Of a stretch of DNA of 64,000 nt, positions 35,222 to 47,585 are shown one piece after another. The position numbers and the translations under genes are program-made. The stretch is from Gnetum montanum (taxonomy: Eukaryota; Streptophyta; Gnetopsida; Gnetales; Gnetaceae): positions 127,797 to 191,796 of the forward strand of contig MNCI01002140.1 in the NCBI GenBank assembly GCA_015680685.1, given 5' to 3'. Numbering within the stretch: position 1 is the first letter of the stretch; the number at the start of each line of letters is the position of its first letter. Under the pieces are notes generated by a model. That model made no database searches. It was not told where the DNA came from and worked only from the letters and a program-made list of their open reading frames with translations.

Positions 35222-37509
35222 ATGACTTCTACAACTACCGCTATTAACACCTTCAATGTGGAGGTCCCCATCACAGTTCAAGGCACCACTGGTGGCGAAC
35301 AACTGCTGAACCCAACACTGGAAACATGTTGATCCCTCAAGATCCAAAACTGGGGACCTAAGGGCTTGGCCTAGCAACATGAGCGTTACAACTTCCTCTG
35401 TGCGAAGGTATAGGAAAACCTACCTTTGGATGTACACGAACTCGAACATAAACATAGCTTCGAGTTCGCTTACTGCGATGGGAAGGAATTTGTTCCCACT
35501 CCCGGCATCTCCATACCTTTGGCATAGGCAAACCAAAGGCTTTTAGACCAACTAATCTAGTTGGCTAGGCTTAGGGAGCAACAAGACATAGCGTCCAACC
35601 AAGACAATGTCTTTCAGGATGGACAGGAGGAACTCGATTTCCAATCTGACAAGGGAGGTCCAACCAACCCTGTTCTTGTCCCTCCTATCCAATCCTTTTG
35701 GGCCAACCCGTTGTCTGTCACTACTCCCTTTTTCATCATGTCTACACTCCTATAGCCTGCAACTACAACCTCAATGGGTAGCCATGTCACATTCCCAGTG
35801 TATCAATGCCCTTATTCTCCTATTTCATTTGCAGCAACCATGCATCTGCAAACTATTCAAAAATCCATTCTTGTAGCGCATCGCACACCAATCAAGGCTA
35901 CTCTACCACATGTTCATGCTATGCCTTCTTTGCAATCTTACACAACTTCCATTTCGATTCCTACATTCACATCTGTTCCACCCACTATGGTGGGCCTAGG
36001 TCTATCCATGTGGTGGACTCCATTCACTTCTGCGCCTATTCCACAATCATCGTAGATGTCTCACTATGTCTGCCCTCAGAACTACCAAACCTCGCAAATG
36101 GTACAACCTAACATGGGGTTATGGTTTGTTCCGTCGATGACACAAGCAATCCATCTGGCAGCTCAAACCATAGTTGCTACTCCAACAGCACCACCTGTCG
36201 GGTGGTGGATAATGCAAGAAACACCTCTCATGGGGGCTACCCCAATGGTACCGCCGATGGATCACACCACCACCCTCGCCATTCCATAGGTGGGAGCTAC
36301 CTCGGTAGTTCCCCAACTACCTACAACGTCGTAGGGTCTGGACCAAGCGTTCCAGCTCATCCAGACCCTCACTAAGGAAATAAAATACCTTAAGGCTATC
36401 GAGTCCGACACAGTACAAGTCATGGAATTTTACCAGGATGACCCTATTAGCCCTGCAATCCCTACTTTGACATTACCTCCAGGGATGCCTCTCCCACACT
36501 TCATGAAGTATGATGGGGAGGGGGATCCCAACGCACACCTAGTTACCTTTAGGTATGAGTCTCTTTTGTTGCAACAATGGCTGCATATGATCATTCGTGT
36601 CTTTGCCATGTCCCTAGCCGGGAGAGCCTTAGACTGGTATCGCGCGTTGCCATGCTCATCCATTACAATGTTAGAAGAGCTTCTAACCCAGTTCGTGACG
36701 TGCTTCAAGTATAACTTGAAGCCAGAAATCATGCTGGATCAGCTAATGAGTGTGAAGTAGGAACCTCTAGAGTCGGTCTAGAAGTTCATCCAGCGATGGA
36801 GTGTGACCCTTAATGAAATCCGCGAGCCCATCACGGAAGCCCACTTGTTGGCCATCTTTAAAGGTGCAATGAATGACTTTATCAAGTCTAAACTATACTA
36901 CCTTGCCCCTCGCACTATTAGTCAAGTCTTTGCTCAAATTAAGAGCATACAGGTGCGACTGAGACAAGCAAAGACCCAGCCTACATTGCTTACAAAAGCA
37001 ACTTCACAAAGAAGGATAAGGGTAAAGCCCCAACAACCATAGTCGCCACTGTGGCGACTAAGGCCAAGCCATGACCCAGTAACAATGGTAACAAGAGCAA
37101 CAAGAAACCAGTCATACCCATAGCTAACCCCATGCCCAAGCAGGGCAACATGTCGCAACCTCCGATTTCCACACTTGAGACATCTGCACAACCCAAGCCA
37201 AACTTTGAGCGCAAAGATCGCTCAACGTACACCCCGTTGCCTCTCAAGCCTTTAGAACTTTTGAAGCAGGTATTGGTAGTAGGGCACATGCAATACAAGA
37301 AAATGTTGCAAGAAGCCATCAACAGACATCAATGCTGATTATGTCATCAACGCCATCGGAATTGACAATGATCCTAGGCCACCCCAGTGACCATTCATGA
37401 TCCGTGTGCCTCAGCATAGTGCTTCAACACCACGAGCGGCTTACCAAAGCCCACCATGACCGTTTGTTCTAAAATTTCCTCCACAAGCATCCATCTCTGC
37501 CGCACCTGT
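35222..37509 (+). pseudogene. gag: Decayed gag of element E
   Basis: From ATG 35222 one frame runs to about 36950 with some ten stops. The N-terminal domain has ERYNFLC.KV and SFEFAYCDGKEF. A long Pro/Thr/Met-rich linker follows. The capsid core (36422-36900) has MEFYQDDPIS, MKYDGEGDPNAHLV, RVFAMSLAGRALDWY, FKYNLKP and the IQRWS helix. A frameshift follows, and the region with FERKDRS.YTPLPLKPLELL (37205-37265) reads in another frame. The LTR of element C interrupts it at 37510. Confidence 0.8.
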
Positions 37510-39149
37510 TGAAACAAGACAAAAATTTGGGCCTAACACTTTTGGACAAGAATCGAGCTAAGTCATGCTGGTTCCTAGCATGAACAAAACCCGTGAGCTT
37601 CACAAGCAGCACCAAACAGAGTCGAATCAAGCAAGTAAAAGTTCCTCGAGATCCATTGGAGACTACATCAACATCTAGCATAAATAACTGCAAGTTTCAA
37701 ACTCAAAACACTTAGTTTTGACTAAGTATACTTCTTGCACATAGGCCTGCACACCCAGCGTGCAGCCCAGAGTGTAGCTTAGTGTGCAGCCCAGCATGCA
37801 GCTCAACATGCAGCAACTTTTAGGCCCCAAAAATGAGCCAAAGCATGCTAGAATTGAGTGTTTGGACCCCCCAAGACCTTCACCAGGGTTCCCAGTAGCT
37901 CTCAGGCACCTGAAAATCAAATTTTGGGCTTCAAATGATGGGTTTTCATTCATACATGTCTAGCGTGTACACCCAGTGTGCACCATCAAGGATCCCTCAG
38001 AACAGGCACCCCAGAACAAGATCTCCACCTACAATTGACTCTCAGAGGCAATAAAATTATCAGGCATCATCCCAGGCTCCCAAAAATGGAGATTCAACCT
38101 CAAAATGATGCACTTCCATGACCTATATGATGAGCATACATAGTCTGCACGCCCAGTGTGCACGCTCAGCGTGCATAACCAAAAGCGAGGTCAATTGGGT
38201 GATTCAGCCAACCTGCACGCTGACCTGCATGCCCAGCATGTACGCCTAGTGTGCAACACAGCTTACACTAGTTGAAGCCTTCCAAAAACATGTCAGATCA
38301 AGTCCAAATGAGCTAAAAATCCATAGGCAGCATTCTCATGACATTAGAGCCCAAATCCAAGGGCCAAGTTCAAGATTTTCTATTGTAACAGTAGTGTTCA
38401 TTTATAAAGTTTAATTCTTTTGTGTTGGTCAAATCTATAAGCTGGGTTCACACGCCCAGCGTGTACACGTTGGCATACAACACGCTGTACAGTTGTAACA
38501 TTCTTTGCACTCGGGAAACACAGCCACATGTCATCTGACTCGAAATTTTCTCACCCATGGCCATTCATACCCTTCCAAATCTGAATCTAATGCCCAAGAT
38601 CTCATAAAAACCCCAATTTTTCACTAGATCAGGGGTTGCAATTTTTGACAAAACAGAGACAAAAAAAGGGGAACCGGGGACACTGGGCAAATATCTGTGC
38701 GCTGACCATATAGCCTTCACACTGTGCCTGCAGTCCAAACAAGCATACCATCATCCCTCCGCATCCACCGAGGCTCTTCATCCACCTTGTGTCAGATCCA
38801 CAATTGCGTTTAGACCGGTGCACTATAATCTCCATTTTACAATAAAGTTGCTTCATTTTTTGTCAAGATTTTTTACAGTGTTCATTCATTCTTGTTTACC
38901 TTTTGCTTATATTTCTACACATTTATGCTCTAGTTTATGTTTATTGCACTATTTACAAATAACCCAGCTTATTGCATATTCATACGTTTGGGGAAATCCT
39001 TGTCTGATCCACATGTGGACCACCCAAGGTACTCTACCTTCATCAGTTCCAGGTCAACCTCAAGCGATGGTAGGGTCTTCTGTGCCTATCTGTAGATCTC
39101 TCGGTGTCCGTTCCATTCCAGCCTCGCACTGATGATCTCAGACAGTACA
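37510..39149 (+). repeat. 5' LTR of element C (1640 bp)
   Basis: It starts TGAAACAAGAC, resembling the D and E starts, and ends GACAGTACA, identical in form to the D LTR end. U3 holds many palindromes with arms TGCACGC and GCGTGCA around CCA (near 37750, 37970, 38142, 38215 and 38449). No 3' LTR of C is in the window. CCTGT precedes it, but the matching duplication cannot be found because the far end of C is deleted. Confidence 0.8.
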
Positions 39150-39154
39150 GAAAA

Positions 39155-39173
39155 TGGCGCTAGAAGGAGGGCC
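39155..39173 (+). other. Primer-binding site of element C
   Basis: TGGCGCTAGAAGGAGGGCC lies five bases after the LTR end and is the cleanest version of the site shared by C, D and G. The first bases TGGCGC are shared with Athila/Tat primer sites. The exact tRNA was not assigned. Confidence 0.65.
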
Positions 39174-39429
39174 TCTCATTGCTTAAATATACTCTAATCC
39201 ACCATAGATCTCTTCAAATCCGCTAGTCCATCTCATAGATCTGCTCCTTGTGATCCTAGATCTACAATCGATTTTCTCAAATTTAGACACTGTCAGCATA
39301 GATCTGATTTTGAACCTTTTAGATCTGCGCCCTGTTCAGCCAGATATGCTGTAATCTTAGCGTGTATATGCTTCCTAGCCTATCTGCACATTGTCCAATC
39401 TGCATGCTATCCACTCAGTCTGCACGCTG

Positions 39430-39660
39430 CCAGACTTAGGTGTACGCTGTGTAGACAAGCCTACACATTGAGGGTGTATGCTGTGTAGACAAGCCTGCAC
39501 GTTGAGGGTGTACGCCGATTAGAAAAGCCTGCACGTTGAAGGTGTACGCTGTGTAGACAAGCCTGCACGTTGAAGGTGTACGCTATGTAGACAAGCCTGC
39601 ACGCTGAGGGTGTACGCTGTGTAGACAAGCCTGCACACTAAGGGTGTATGCTAACAAGTA
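39430..39660 (+). repeat. 34-bp tandem array in the leader of element C
   Basis: About seven units of GTGTACGCTGTGTAGACAAG followed by CCTGCACGTTGARG (34 bp). Each unit contains GTACGCTG and TGCACGTTG, relatives of the palindrome half-site TGCACGCTG in the LTR of the same element. Confidence 0.8.
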
Positions 39661-39746
39661 TACCCATTTTGTACTTGGCCAAATTTTCACCTGTACACGC
39701 TGACACTGTCTTCCATATACCTTGTTATACTTAGGACCTTTTCATC

Positions 39747-41690
39747 ATGAATACTGCCAATACCAATGTTTCAAGAAAGCCCACTTCAGATATCCTTAGC
39801 CCCACAGCAATGCTAATACCCATCATACAACCCATAGGGGCCCATGGTGAGGTCAACCCTTGGGGGGAACCTCACCGATCTCTTAGATTGCAAGGGAAGA
39901 ATCCATCATTTAATGTCATAACATAAGAACAGTATAATTTTATATGTGTAAAGATCCAAGCTGGTTTGGTAGTAGATCAAACTGAACAGGAGGCTAAGAA
40001 ATAGTATGAACTGATTCATAAGGGAGAACATGAGTTCATCCCCTCCCCATATGACATCATCCCTTTTCCAGAGCACTACTCTGAGCTCATCTCACAGTTC
40101 CTAGTAAGGAGTCAGTCTCTGGACCAGTCCATAGTAAATCCTCAATTAGAAGAGGAGGATGACTTTGCGGCTTAGTCCGAACACGAGGATTCGTACCATA
40201 CTCTCAGTCCGCATACTTACGTGAACCCATTATTTCACCCTTTCACAAGGGAGACTATGTTCCTCCATTCATTTAAAATCACGCAAGCACATGTACCTCA
40301 ACAGGAAGCATCCACTCTTATTCCCACTCTCCCTGTGACCGATACTCAATTCAATATACCCATCCCCACTATTCCTCCCATCACCATGTTACCCCCTCTC
40401 TTACAAGCACAACCCCAACAACACCCCCCCTCAAGCTAATGTAGGAATGACCTTCCCACCCCAAGTGATTGGGATGTCGTCTGTGATACCTGCTTCTACA
40501 TCTGCTCACTATATACCACGAATTCAAACCCAAGGGACATCCTTCACCACTTCAACTCAATAAGTTCAGGGTGTTCCCTCACAAATCATGACTGGACAGT
40601 GGGCTATGACTGGCATGCAACCACATCAACCCCCTCATTACAACATACCACCTCCTACAATTCCACCCATGAACATCCCTCAAGTACAACAGCAACAATA
40701 ACAACAACCCTTTCCTTACAGTATGCCACCCTTAGTAGCACCTACCATGAATATTCCACAAGCGCAACCTCCAACCACTCAACTTTCTTCTTTCCCGCCC
40801 ATCGCACAACAATCTAACTTCCATACTACACAACATAACCAACCTGCCATTTCACCTGGCGCCCAAGACTGGGACAAAGCTAAAAGGATAATGCAAGAAC
40901 TCACTGATGAGGTAAGATACCTTAAAATGGCCAACAATGAAGAACTTAAAGTATTAGACTTTTACCAAGATGATCCTATTAGCTCTTCAGTGCCACCATT
41001 AACCCTGCCCAAAGGAGTTTCTTTGCCTCAACTAACCAAATACAACGGGGAAGGAGATCCCAATGCCCATTTGGTCACATTTAGACTAGAATGTTTATTG
41101 CTTCAGGCATGGCCCCATGCAATCTTACGTGTTTTCGCCATGTCCCTCACTGGCAGAGCATTAGATTGGTACCGAGCCTTGCCTCATAACTCCGTATCCT
41201 CTTTGGAGGATCTCTTACATTAGTTCGTTACCAGGTTTAAATACAACCTGAAACCTGAAGCAACCTTGGATAGTCTAATACAGGTTAAACAAGCACTGCT
41301 TAAACCAATACAGAAATTTATTCAGAGATGGAGTGCTGCGCTAAACAAACTTCATGAACCAATCCCCAAAACATACTTACTCACCATCCTAAAGGGAGCT
41401 GTAAATGATTTCATGAAATCTAAACTATACTATTTAAATGTGCACACTCTAAGCCAATCTTTCGTGCAAATAAAGAACATAGAAGAGGCGGCCCAAAATA
41501 GCCATGATCCTACTTACTTAGTCTTTAAAAATCAACATACTAAAAAAGACAAAGAAAAGGCTAAGGAAATAGTAGTAGCAGTAGTAGAAACTCAACAAAC
41601 AAGTACGAGGCAACAAGGTAAACCACCTACTGCCCCTACTAGCTATACTAGACCTGGCCCCAATACTACACCTAGACTGTCCACATCACA
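39747..41690 (+). pseudogene. gag: Gag of element C
   Basis: From ATG 39747 it has the N-terminal domain with RSLRLQGK and QYNFICVKIQAG, then a Pro/Gln-rich linker with a frameshift between 40440 and 40720. The capsid core (40930-41500) has VLDFYQDD, TKYNGEGDPNAHLV, RVFAMSLTGRALDWYRALP, FKYNLKP and IQRWSAALNKLHEP, followed by a Lys-rich tail (HTKKDKEKAK). Only two stops interrupt the core (for example 41221). It is very close to the gag of D, much closer than to E. It is fused at about 41690 to an integrase tail, so the rest of gag and pol is missing. Confidence 0.85.
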
Positions 41691-42000
41691 AAATGAACAA
41701 TGAGTCGTGGACCATCGACCTCGACTCAATAGAGGAAGAGCGTGCACAGACACTGAGACACATAGAGCACTACCAGAGCAAGCAACAGCAAAAGCACCAT
41801 GCAGACCTGCATCGACAGCCAGTACAGAAAGGAGACCTCATCCTCAAGGCTGTCCACGAGCATGTGAGAAAATTCTTAGCCAACTAGGAAGGCCCTTACA
41901 TGGTCACCAAAGCCTTTGGAAATGGAGCCTTCAAGCTGGTGGATATGGATGACAATGAGTTTGCCAACCTGGTGAATCACTCGTACCTCAAGCTGTACTA
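41690..42000 (+). pseudogene. int: Integrase C-terminal tail, probably of element E
   Basis: It aligns with the last 110 codons of D's pol (57640-57960): DLDSIEEERAQ, a Lys/Gln/His-rich helix, KGDLILKAV and GAFKLVD....FAN.VNHSYLK.Y, ending at TAG 41999. It is clearly diverged from D (roughly 60 percent), whereas C's gag is near-identical to D's. It therefore more likely belongs to E. The joint with C's gag lies at a short match to CAAAATGAACAATGA. Confidence 0.75.
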
Positions 42001-42029
42001 GATCTGAAGCATGGCAGCACCCACCAATG

Positions 42030-42350
42030 TCCACTACGATGTTAAACTGGCAACAACACCTAGCACCATCCGCTATGATGTTAAACTAGCAACAACCTCG
42101 AGCAGCGTCCACAACGACGTTAAACTAACAACAACAAGCAACATCTGCTATGACGTTAAACTGGCAACAACCGTTTGCTATGACATAAAACTAGCACAGC
42201 TAGTCTGCTATGACTATAAATTGGCACGACACATCCGCTATGATGTTAAACTAGAATGTACGGTCCACTGGGACCTTAAACCATCATGGTAGTCTGTTGG
42301 GACTCTAAACCAGCACATGGTCTACCAAGACCTTAAACTGGGTTCTCTTT
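42030..42350 (+). repeat. TTAAACTA motif array after the pol stop of E
   Basis: About ten units of CTATGACGTTAAACTAGCA-like sequence at 30-45 bp spacing start about 30 bp after the pol stop. One frame reads repeated YDVKLATT, but this is a by-product of the repeat. The same motif type follows the pol stop of D (57985) and its gag-pro stop (51553). Confidence 0.75.
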
Positions 42351-43377
42351 ACATCCCTAGCATGCATCTACGCCAAGTACGCATCGAATGAGCATGTACG
42401 GTGCTGATGTGTGGGTGGGACATTGCAACTCTAGGATACAGTTCATGATGCAATGGGAACATAATCTAGAACACACATGATGCCACCACCCTTGGCATCA
42501 TCCTGACCCTCTAGAGATGTCGTATGGCATCACACTAGCCCTCTAGACCTACCGTTGTCATGACCCACTGCCCTAATGGTAGTTCCTTGGCTAGTTCCTG
42601 CAGTTGGTGTTCCAGCAGTATTGTGACCTAGCCACAATATTGTTATCCTCCAACTCCATGCCAACACCTTGGCTCGCTCGATGTTTAGCTATGTGGTGGC
42701 CGATCCCATAGCTGAACTGTGAATGCATGCTGTTGGCAGGGATTCTAGAGCATCTGCACTTATAACAACTCTCGACGCCTTCGAGGCCAGCTCCTCCACG
42801 CCGATACTACCAAGGCCACTACTAGCCTTCTTGCTTTGGACACCTTGTGCCAACGTGGATGTCCAAGAGCTTCAACAACGTCTGCAGCAAGTAAGACTCC
42901 TACCCTCACTTCGCATCTCACTCTCTGTTGTGCTTATAGGGTGCGATCGAGAGTACAACTCGCTATAGTAGCAAACGAAAGTGAGTGCCTCGACTAGCCT
43001 GGCTACTTCAGGGTGCAAGTTCCATGACATGCATAATGTAGCTCGTCACATGAGAAGCATCTACAAGCAGGTTAAAATCCCTCGGATGTAACGCAGCTCA
43101 TCCTGGGAAAGGAACACCTGTCCTACAAAGGGTCGAAGGTCAGTGAAGGTAAAGATGGAAACGCAAATAAGTCCCTCATGAGCACTCTGATGAGGGACTT
43201 TGCTAAAAACCATCTTTACCCTTCTCCTAAACCTCATTCCTCCCTACTTCATCCTTTCACTTTTAAGCACAGCCAAGCGACATCCCAGCAGTCACCAAGC
43301 GACAACATCGGCATCATGTCTTTGGTGGTGTTTCGCTTTCTTTGTCAATTTCTCTCAAGCCCATCCTCCAGAAATCG
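42350..43377 (+). other. 3' untranslated region of element E
   Basis: No domain or clear repeat. The short open stretches look like chance. It leads to the polypurine tract. Confidence 0.4.
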
Positions 43378-43392
43378 ACAAAGAGGGGCCAA
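43378..43392 (+). other. Polypurine tract of element E
   Basis: ACAAAGAGGGGCCAA immediately before the LTR start TGAAACAACCC. The identical 15 bases precede the 3' LTR of D at 59353-59367. Confidence 0.85.
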
Positions 43393-44872
43393 TGAAACAA
43401 CCCAAAATTTGAAGACATTCTTGCTTCACCAGGCCTTCGTAATTCGTGCAACATTACGACAGTTCTTCAGAAGATGGATGCTCTAATTTTCAAACTATCC
43501 ACTTCAACAAGTTTTCTAAGTTAAGGAGCCTTTCTACGCTACGCTACACCATGTAGCATAGAAAAATTCAGAAGACATTTGCAGAAGCGCAATGCTACAC
43601 TATGCTATGCAATGTAGCATAGCATAGCAAAAGCTGGATGACCAGTCCCCTCGCTTGACTTCAAGTCCTTCAGCAATGTCTCCTTTTGTCAGAAAGCGAC
43701 GAACTTGGCCGACATTAGGTCATGTTTGCTACTACGCTATGCTTAGCTACATGGCACAACGAAGCGTAGAAATTCTGTGAAAGTTGATAGGAGGCAACTC
43801 AAAGGGTGAAATCAGCAAGTTCGCAAGTTCCATAGTGCAAAAATGCAAATTTTACAGATTGGTGACATTTTTGCAACTAAGGCCAGTCGCTATGCTACGT
43901 AGCGTACCGTAGCATAGCACACATGCTATGAACAGCCTACACATTTCAAAGGCTTTCTACACATGCAACAAGACACGTAACAAGATGCTATACTACGCCA
44001 ACATGCTATGCTACAAAGCATAGTAAAGTGGCAAGTGGTTACGTGACATTAATGCACCTCACCTAATTGCACCGTTGCTCTGACAATGTAATTACGATGC
44101 GGCAGGCCCGTAATTATAGCGTGGTAGGCTCGCCCGATGGTCATACAGGCACGTGTAGCATAGACAGGTCAGCATAGGCCCAAGGCACGTGGCGTTCAAA
44201 CCACATCTTCCATGCGTCCTTGGTCCTATAAATACTCCAATGAGTGACACTTAAACTCTCCCTAGCTCTCTCTCTCCGATCCTTTTTCGCATGATCCTCT
44301 GGTTCGCCCTCTGAAAAATTTTGGCTCTCTAGCATTCTCTGGCATTGTAAGCTTTCTGTTTAGACATTGTAAACAGTTAGCATTCTCAGTTGGCATTTAA
44401 TTCTGTTCTTTTCTACCACCTTGGTAGAACTTCGCATTGTTAACACCGAAGTCCACGTTCGAGCACACAACCCTCTTGCTCTACACGTCTTGGTTACTCT
44501 CGAGATCTCTACACTTCCCAACGTTGTGCAACCGATTGTATCCATCCTGACAGAGCGAGGTCATAGCTTCGAAGTGGTGCACTTTTCTAATTGCATTTCT
44601 ACATTATCTCTTGTTTACTATTGCATTTTAACTTGTTTCCTATTTCTTTTGCATTTAAACATTACTTCGAGCTACCAATCTCACTTTCAAATCACACGTT
44701 GCAAAAGGTTATATAGACATTGACTAAGTCCCTGTCTGATCGTCTAGACCATTCAGGGTGCCCCGTTTTCATTCCATCCATCACGGCCCTCCCATGGAGA
44801 TAGGGTCAAGACTACCTAGCGGCCTACAGTCCCTCGGCGTTTTTCCAGCCGCTGATGTTTTTGGTCGCTACA
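43393..44872 (+). repeat. 3' LTR of element E (1480 bp)
   Basis: It starts TGAAACAACCC and ends GGTCGCTACA, followed by the target duplication CCCCT. U3 holds TAGCATAG/CTATGCTA palindromes (43560-43625 and about 43888-43920). TATAAATA is at 44227-44234. The last 80 bp resemble the LTR ends of C and D (AGGGTC....CTCGG.GT....CCAGCC). Confidence 0.9.
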
Positions 44873-44877
44873 CCCCT

Positions 44878-45512
44878 CACTTCTACATATCCTACCTACT
44901 TGCACTTTCTTTGTGCATTTACATTTTCCTTGGTTGTTTTCATTTTGCATTATTTACTTTATTGCGCATTTGTTTCTTTTGTTGGTGCATTTTTCTTAGT
45001 TTACGTCTTATTTATTTTAGTAGTTATTAGCTTCCTTATGAAAAAAATTAAAATACATAGAAATCATAAAATTTGAAAATTCCAAAAAAATACATGGCCC
45101 ACCATGGCCTAAAACTAGCAATCTCCCTTGCATCACATCACCCAAAATGGTCCTAAATTAGCACATGATCCACCATGGCTCTAAACTGGCATCGCACATC
45201 CTGCCATGACCTAAAACTAGAGATACTTCTCCTTTCAATGCATGGTCCAAAATGAACTAAAACTAGTAATCACGTGACCCGAAATGTCCTTAAACTAGCA
45301 TCAACTCATAGTGGCCTAGTCGCATCAAATTCATTGCATTATTAGCAATGAAACACATAATAAATAAACACAAAATTCTACACATCATACAATCCATATA
45401 GCAAAATGTCCATTTCATCTCATAGAAGTAACAATACATAGCATGATCATCTGTACCATATAGCAAAAAATACACAAGAATGCAAAAATGTCCAATAGTA
45501 GGGCTACATCAG
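44878..45512 (+). other. Element G resumed: spacer after protease
   Basis: After E's target duplication, G continues with AT-rich DNA and then five TTAAACTAGCA-type motifs (45100-45300, for example CATGGCCTAAAACTAGCA). These match the gag-pro/RT spacer of D. Element D is inserted at 45513. Confidence 0.6.
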
Positions 45513-46833
45513 TGAAACACCACAAAATTTTGGCCTAACACTTTCAAACAAAATTCAAGCTAAGCCATGTTGTTGCCCAACATAAGTACAACATGACCAA
45601 ATTTGAGAGTCTCCAAAACGGCATGGAATGACATTCAATGGAGCAAGCAAGGTCCCCCTGGGACCCATAGGCAACTACACCAGTTTTTGGCATCTAGAAT
45701 CAAAGGTTTCGAGCTCAAAATACTTTGTCTTCACTGGGCACACTTTGGTTACATTTTCTTACGCTGCACAGCGTAAGGCTTAGCGTCACCAACTTTGGAG
45801 CCCCGAAACTGAGCCAAAACAAGCCAAAATTGAGCACAAGGTCCCCAGCCCTCAGAATCCTGATTTCGGGCTCAAAAATACACTATTTTCACTACTCATG
45901 CCCAACTCATGCTCACACCCAGGTCACATCCAACTCACGCCCAGCTCATGCTGACAGCGTGAGCTACCAAAAATGGCCTAGAACATATCAGATGCATGTT
46001 GAAAACACACCAAGGCAAGATCTAGCAGCTGATCCAAGCGAGCTGGAATCAAATTTTGAATTCATTTTTAATGTTCATTGTAAGATTCGCAATTTGTAAA
46101 TTTTCCAAGCTCTTATGCTGCTTCCATGGGCGTAAGATAGCTTGCGTTGTAAGATACAGTGCACCCGGTCTAGAACGTAGTTTGCCCATGTACACCTGTC
46201 ATGCGATCCATTTTTCTTTCATCTCATAGCTGTTGATCTAATTCATTCCTATGCCCAAGAGAAGTAGATAAATACCCTATTCAAACACATAAAAGGGGTT
46301 GGCAAATGTTGGCAGAAATTTAGCAAGAAACCAACAATCCTGAGCCCGGACACACATGATTCCCAGCGCCTGCAAACACCACGCATCAGGGCTTGACTTC
46401 TGACTTGCAACGCAACTACATTTTGACCAGTGCACATTTTTGTCAATTAATAAAATACAGTTTCATTTTTGCCATTCGTTGCCTTGTTTTGATTTATTTT
46501 CTGCATTTTCCATTCCATTGCATCTTCCTGCGTACATTTTGTTTACGTTTACATCCTGTTACGTTCATTATGCTCAGTTACATTCATTACGCTCTATTAT
46601 TTTTGTTACGCTATGTTAGTTTCTCTATTTTATGCTTGTGACGATAACCCTAGCACAGGCAATAACGTACGCTTGGGGAAGTCCTTGGTTGATCTGCGTG
46701 CAGACCATCCAAGGCACTCTGCCTTCATTTTTCCAGCGTGCCCTCACGTGAAGGCAGGGTCGTCTATATCTCTCCGGAGATCTTTCGACGTTTTTTTCCT
46801 TCCAGCCTTATGCCGATGATTTCGGACAGTACA
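45513..46833 (+). repeat. 5' LTR of element D (1321 bp)
   Basis: It starts TGAAACACCAC and ends GACAGTACA. It carries palindromes at 45759-45776 (arms TTACGCTG/CAGCGTAA) and 45943-45965 (arms AGCTCATGCTG/CAGCGTGAGCT). A TATA-like AGATAAATACC lies near 46266. It lacks about 34 bp present in the 3' LTR near 59700, lost between short CAAG repeats. Confidence 0.93.
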
Positions 46834-46838
46834 GAAAT

Positions 46839-46855
46839 TGGCACTAGAAGGAGGA
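46839..46855 (+). other. Primer-binding site of element D
   Basis: TGGCACTAGAAGGAGGA, five bases after the LTR end, is the same site as in C with a CpG-type change at position 5. Confidence 0.7.
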
Positions 46856-46984
46856 CTTCTTCTTTCCATTTGAAAAACCCTTAGTCACCCCGCGCTTCGA
46901 AACGTTGCACAGATCAAGCGCTAAAATCAAAAACCTTATTCACGCTGAACCTGTTCTTGCTAAACTTTCTCATGTTGTAGATTT

Positions 46985-47520
46985 TTACTCACGCTGAGCT
47001 TGGTTACGCTCAGACCAATTTTACTCACGCTGAGCCTGGTTACACTCAGGCCAGTTTTATTCATGCTGAGCTTGGTTACGCTCAGGCTAGTTTTACTCAC
47101 ACTGAGCTTGGTTACGCTCAAGCCATTTTTACTCATGCTGAGCTTGGTTACACGTAGACTAGTTTCACTCACACTGAGCCTGGTTACGCTCAGACCAATT
47201 TTACTCACGCTGAGCCTGGTTACACTCAGGCCCGTTTTATTCACGCTGAGCTTGGTTACGCTCAGGCTAGTTTTACTCATGCTAAGCTTGGTTACACTCA
47301 GACCAGTTTTACTCATGCTAAGCCTAGTTACGCTTAGACCAGTTTACTCACACTGAGCCTGGTTACGCTCAGACCAATTTTACTCACGCTGGGCCTGGTT
47401 ACGCTCAGACCAATTTTACTCACGCTGAGCTTGGTTACGCTCAGGCTAGTTTTACTCATGCTAAGCTTGGTTACACTCAGACCAGTTTTACTTACACTGA
47501 GCCTGGTTATCCTTAGCCCA
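46985..47520 (+). repeat. 36-bp tandem array in the leader of element D
   Basis: About 15 units of TTTACTCACGCTGAGCCTGG followed by TTACGCTCAGACCAAT. Within each unit CTGAGC and GCTCAG can pair as a 6-bp stem with an 8-base loop. CACGCTGA and TTACGCT are the half-sites of the palindromes in the LTR. The open frames seen on both strands here are by-products of the 12-codon period. Confidence 0.9.
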
Positions 47521-47585
47521 ATCTGCTCAAGTTAGCCTTACATATGCTCCTTACATAAATTTAGCTAGTCAAACCAGTTATACAC

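Larger units (their letters stand above)
33928..44872 (+). mobile_element. Tat-like element E, target duplication CCCCT, carrying element C
   Basis: LTRs at 33928 (truncated) and 43393-44872 are both flanked outside by CCCCT (33923-33927 and 44873-44877). The interior holds a 165-bp tandem repeat, gag (35222-37509), the inserted element C (from 37510) and, after a deletion junction near 41690, an integrase tail, motif array and polypurine tract. Protease, RT and most of integrase have been deleted. Confidence 0.85.

Noticed and set aside
36119-36316. Minus-strand open frame opposite gag linker of E
   Set aside because: Shadow of the Pro-rich plus-strand gag frame, with no splice or protein-family support.
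37147-37260. Zinc-knuckle nucleocapsid in gag of E
   Set aside because: No CX2CX4HX4C pattern can be found in any frame; the FERKD...TPLPLKP segment is the usual Tat-type gag tail.
42011-42292. Open frame reading repeated YDVKLATT
   Set aside because: It begins after the pol stop and is explained by the tandem DNA motif; the spacer arrays of D and G with the same motif are not kept in frame.
46960-47356. 118-codon open frames on both strands
   Set aside because: The 36-bp period is a multiple of three without stops in some frames; both strands reading open is a repeat by-product.
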